In this document: positions 61,081-64,000 of the stretch, piece after piece
Position numbering within the stretch: position 1 is the first letter of the stretch
Layout: each line of letters opens with the position of its first letter
Notes under the pieces: generated by a model
The model's database searches: none
Told to the model about the DNA's origin: nothing
The model's input: the letters and a program-made list of their open reading frames with translations, nothing else
DNA from: Acidiferrobacter thiooxydans
Lineage (GTDB): Bacteria > Pseudomonadota > Gammaproteobacteria > Acidiferrobacterales > Acidiferrobacteraceae
Length of the DNA: 64,000 bases
NCBI RefSeq assembly: GCF_003333315.1
Contig: NZ_PSYR01000001.1
Location: 522,501 to 586,500 of the forward strand
Direction of reading: 5' to 3'
Program-made: the position numbers and the translations under genes

Positions 61081-62141
61081 TGGTGGCCCCTAACGCCTTC
61101 AAGGGGACCTTGTCGCCCCTTGAGGCGGCGCGCTCTATGGCGTGCGGCGTGGCCCAGGCCTGTCCGGGGCGCCCGGTGCGGTTGCGGCCCATGCCGGATG
61201 GTGGCGACGGGACCCTCGAGGTCCTGGCGCGCGCGTTGAAGGCCGATATACGGTTTTTCGATGTCCCGGACAGCTGCGGTCATATGCGCACAGTGCCCTT
61301 CGGACTCATTACGCGCCGCCAGGGGGCGGTGGCTCTCATCGAAAGCGCGCAGGTGATCGGTCTTTCCGGGGCCCGCTGTCCCTTCGTGACGCGCTCCACG
61401 GAAGGGTTGGGCCGGCTCGTGCGCCATGTCCTTGATGGCGGGGTACGCACCATCTACCTTGGCCTCGGGGGTAGCGCCACGTGCGACGCCGGGGTTGGGC
61501 TGCTGGCGGCCTTGGGGGTGCGCTTTGCGGGTCTCGCGCACCCGGATCTCGAGGTCCTAGACCGGATAGGCGGCGTGGATGTTAGGGGTGTCGATCGCCG
61601 GTTGGCGCATACCCGGTTGCTCGTTCTGACGGATGTCGTAAACGCTCTTGCCGGTCCTTCGGGGGCCGCCTTGTTTGCCGCGCAGAAGGGCGCCGGCCCG
61701 GCCCTGCTCGCCGACATCGACCGCCGTCTGCGCCATGCCGCCGATCGCCTGGAGGCGGCGTTCGCGGTCTCTGTCCGGGGGCGCCCCGGAAGCGGGGCGG
61801 CGGGCGGCCTCGGTTTCGCGTGCGCGCTCCTGGGTGCGCGCCTGGTCCCCGGTGCCGCCATGATCGCGCGTCTGACCGGCCTGTCTGCGGCCATCGAGAC
61901 CGCCGGCTTGGTCCTGACCGGCGAGGGGGCGTGCGATGCCCAGACGGTTTACGGGAAGGGGCCGCAGCTGGTGGCGGCCTACGCGCGCCGCTTCGGCCGG
62001 CCGGTGTACCTCGTATGCGGGCGGATCGACGACTCATTCGCGCCCGTTGCCGGACAGTTCGCGCGCTGTGCGAGCCTGCCGCCCGGCCGATCCGCGGCCC
62101 AGGCCCTGACGGCCGCGGTAGCGGCCCTGCTTACTGCCTGA
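61062..62141 (+). CDS. Glycerate kinase (GlxK/GarK family)
   Basis: 359 aa, GTG start at 61062 inside the end of DUF2905. Phosphorylates glycerate, most often to 2-phosphoglycerate in this family. VVVAPNAFKGTLSP at the start, PMPDGGDGTLEV near residue 44, GLGGSATCDAGVG near residue 133, and TGEGACDAQT near residue 287 form the active site. No other glyoxylate or photorespiration gene is beside it. Gene symbol is left blank because GlxK and GarK types cannot be separated here. Confidence 0.88.
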   Translation: MDYTPVVVAPNAFKGTLSPLEAARSMACGVAQACPGRPVRLRPMPDGGDGTLEVLARALKADIRFFDVPDSCGHMRTVPFGLITRRQGAVALIESAQVIGLSGARCPFVTRSTEGLGRLVRHVLDGGVRTIYLGLGGSATCDAGVGLLAALGVRFAGLAHPDLEVLDRIGGVDVRGVDRRLAHTRLLVLTDVVNALAGPSGAALFAAQKGAGPALLADIDRRLRHAADRLEAAFAVSVRGRPGSGAAGGLGFACALLGARLVPGAAMIARLTGLSAAIETAGLVLTGEGACDAQTVYGKGPQLVAAYARRFGRPVYLVCGRIDDSFAPVAGQFARCASLPPGRSAAQALTAAVAALLTA

Positions 62142-62261
62142 ACCGACCCACCCCCTTTCCTTCCCGGGCTTTGCGGCTACGCTTAGACGAGGGCCGGGCA
62201 GTCGTTCCCGACGACTCGCAGTCCGGCTTGCGCGCCGTTTCTTGAATGAAGTGAGGATGTC

Positions 62262-63431
62262 ATGACACCCGAACAAGCCACCGCCAGCCTGCACGGCCTG
62301 CTGCGATTCATGTTGAGCAAGAAGGCTTCCGATCTGTTCCTATCCGTCGATTTTCCGCCCGCCATAAAGCTCGACGGCAAGATGACGCCGGCCGGCCAGC
62401 AGCGCCTTACGCCGATCCATACTAAGGCATTCGCCCATGCCATCATGAACGACAAGCAGCGCCAGGAATTCGAGGCCGAAAAGGAATGCAATTTCGCGAT
62501 AAGCCCGCCCGACATTGGCCGCTTTCGTGTCAACGTATTCGTTCAGCAGGGGCATGTGGGGTTGGTGCTGCGGACGATCACCAGCAAGATTCCGACGTTC
62601 GATGACCTGAAGCTCCCCGCGGTGTTGCGTGATGTGTGTCTTACGAAGCGCGGCCTCGTGATCCTGGTCGGCGGCACCGGTTCCGGGAAATCGACCTCGC
62701 TTGCGGCGATGATCGATTACCGCAATGAACACTCCCACGGCCATATCATCACTATCGAAGATCCGGTGGAGTACGTGCATCGCCACAAGAACTGCCTCAT
62801 TACCCATCGCGAGGTCGGGGCCGACACGCATAACTGGTTCGCGGCGTTGAAGAACACGCTGCGCCAAGCCCCGGATGTGATTTTGATCGGCGAGATCCGG
62901 GATCGCGAGACGATGGAGTATGCGATCGCCTTTGCCGAGACCGGGCACCTGTGCATGGCCACCCTGCACGCCAACAGCGCCAATCAGGCCCTGGACCGGA
63001 TCGTGAATTTTTTCCCCGAGGAACGGCGCAATCAGCTGTTGATGGACCTGTCGTTGAATGCGCGCGCCATCGTCTCCCAGCGGCTCATCCCGCGCGCCGA
63101 CGGACAGGGGCGTGCGGCGGCGGTCGAGGTCTTGCTCAATACGCCCCTGGTGGCGGATCTCATCTTCAAGGGCGAGGTCCATTCTTTGAAGGAGGTGATG
63201 GCGAAGTCACGCGAGCAGGGCATGCAGACCTTCGATCAGGCGTTGTTCGACCTCTACGAGAACGGCGCCATCAGCTATGAGGATGCGCTGCGCAATGCCG
63301 ATTCCGTCAACGAGCTGCGGCTTGCCATAAAGCTGCGTGGGAAGGGTGCCCCGGGCACGGCCCAGGGGTCCCCGGAATTTCGTGTGATGGCCGACCCCGA
63401 GCCCTCCGCCACGCTGACTGAGGCGGGTTAA
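62262..63431 (+). CDS. pilU: Type IV pilus retraction ATPase PilU
   Basis: 389 aa. Works with PilT in pilus retraction and twitching. N-terminal PAS-like domain (FMLSKKASDLFLSV), Walker A GGTGSGKS at residues 137-144, Asp box TIEDPVEYVH, Walker B DVILIGEIRDRETM and His box ATLHANSANQALDRIV. THREVGADTHNWFAALKNTL is PilU rather than PilT. GTGAGG precedes the ATG. No pilT is present in the window. Its stop overlaps the end of the CBS gene by 4 nt. Confidence 0.9.
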   Translation: MTPEQATASLHGLLRFMLSKKASDLFLSVDFPPAIKLDGKMTPAGQQRLTPIHTKAFAHAIMNDKQRQEFEAEKECNFAISPPDIGRFRVNVFVQQGHVGLVLRTITSKIPTFDDLKLPAVLRDVCLTKRGLVILVGGTGSGKSTSLAAMIDYRNEHSHGHIITIEDPVEYVHRHKNCLITHREVGADTHNWFAALKNTLRQAPDVILIGEIRDRETMEYAIAFAETGHLCMATLHANSANQALDRIVNFFPEERRNQLLMDLSLNARAIVSQRLIPRADGQGRAAAVEVLLNTPLVADLIFKGEVHSLKEVMAKSREQGMQTFDQALFDLYENGAISYEDALRNADSVNELRLAIKLRGKGAPGTAQGSPEFRVMADPEPSATLTEAG

Positions 63432-63934
63432 GGGGATACGAGCCGCTTGTCCTGGACGTCGCCGAGCTGCGCATGTTCGTGACCGAACTCGCGATCGAAG
63501 GTCTCCTTGAAAATCGCCTTGTGGACGTCCCCGATGCTGAGGATGCCTACAAGGCGACCATGGTCGGCGACCGGGATACGGCGGATCTTGTGCGCGAACA
63601 TGACCGATACCGCGCGCAGTATGGGGTCCGTCGGGGCCACCGTGAACACGCGTTTGCTCATGAGGCTGTCGACATGCAGGTTCAGCACGTCGCGGTATTC
63701 AGCCTCCAGTTCCTCGAAGTGCGGTGTCTGGGCGAGCCGCAAGGCCTCGTCGACCTTAGGGTACATGGCTCGCAAGACGTCCTTTTCGGAAATCACACCG
63801 ACGATCGCGCCGTCGTCATTCACGACCGGTAGGCCGCTGATGCGATGAAAGCACATCAAAATCGCCACGTCGCGAATACGCGTATCGCCGCGCGCGGTCC
63901 GAACATTGGTGGTCATTACGTCTTTGACTAACAT
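63428..63934 (-). CDS. CBS-domain pair protein
   Basis: 168 aa. Two CBS motifs, residues ~1-60 (VKDVMTTNVRTARGDTRI; GVISEKDVL) and ~88-145 (LMSKRVFTVAPTDPILRA; GILSIGDVHKAIF), separated by a helical linker of ~28 residues. Such tandem CBS proteins bind adenine nucleotides and often regulate other enzymes; the target is unknown. GAGAGG lies upstream on the minus strand. Confidence 0.85.
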   Translation of the reverse strand: MLVKDVMTTNVRTARGDTRIRDVAILMCFHRISGLPVVNDDGAIVGVISEKDVLRAMYPKVDEALRLAQTPHFEELEAEYRDVLNLHVDSLMSKRVFTVAPTDPILRAVSVMFAHKIRRIPVADHGRLVGILSIGDVHKAIFKETFDREFGHEHAQLGDVQDKRLVSP

Positions 63935-64000
63935 AGCGCCTCTCCGTGCCTACCCCGGTTTTCCGGGAAGGTGGTTGGTTAATGCCCGATCTCGGCCAGC
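63935..64000. other. Right-edge intergenic sequence
   Basis: Upstream region of the CBS gene, cut by the window edge. CCCCGGTTTTCCGGG can form a small stem. Nothing else seen. Confidence 0.3.

Overview
The window is GC-rich bacterial chromosome and looks gammaproteobacterial. The tRNA-tufB, secE-nusG, rplKAJL-rpoBC, str, S10, spc and alpha clusters are in the classic order. hldE, a GT9 glycosyltransferase, pilU and the birA-coaX-SPOR run also fit. A rusticyanin homologue with all four copper ligands in the right spacing points to an acidophilic iron oxidiser. An Acidiferrobacter-like organism is my best guess; that assignment is inference from gene content, not from a search.

Layout. 1-3065: 3' part of an rrn operon (23S cut at the left edge, then 5S and a strong terminator). 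3096-5478: birA, coaX and a SPOR-domain gene in an overlapping run, with birA apparently starting from a leaderless transcript. 5624-10001: the tRNA-tufB region (Thr-UGU, Tyr, Gly, Thr-GGU, tuf, Trp). Two things are unusual there: the first tRNA is split by a complete 218-nt group I intron in its anticodon loop, and a mitochondrial-type aconitase gene lies between it and tRNA-Tyr. 10029-39637: an almost unbroken block of secE-nusG, L11/L10/beta, str, S10, spc and alpha genes, with internal promoters or attenuators visible before rpoB, rpsL, rplN and rpsM. A second, near-identical tuf lies in the str cluster, and a strong terminator follows rplQ.

40115-47039: a GT9-hldE-GT2 envelope sugar operon, a leaderless SAM-hydroxide adenosyltransferase (DUF62) gene, and convergent uvrA. 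47358-48770: ssb, then a vapB antitoxin with a clear palindromic operator and a frameshifted vapC remnant. 49215-52244: rusticyanin, a 6-TM protein, and, behind an AT-rich promoter region, a secreted/membrane protein resembling the AmiS/UreI channel family plus a 24-residue membrane peptide. 52744-56168: leuA (type 2), a Gly/Ser-repeat lipoprotein, a Yip1-like membrane protein and a DUF3096 protein. 56169-57273 is gene-poor. 57274-63934: a 9-codon upstream ORF coupled to an acyl-CoA-dehydrogenase-like gene, a PAS-histidine kinase-receiver hybrid, DUF2905, glycerate kinase, pilU and a convergent CBS-domain gene.

Most of the window is housekeeping translation and transcription machinery. The parts most worth following are the tRNA-Thr group I intron, the displaced mitochondrial-type aconitase, the leaderless extended -10 promoters, and the rusticyanin/UreI-like island. 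All identifications come from reading the sequence; no database search was run.
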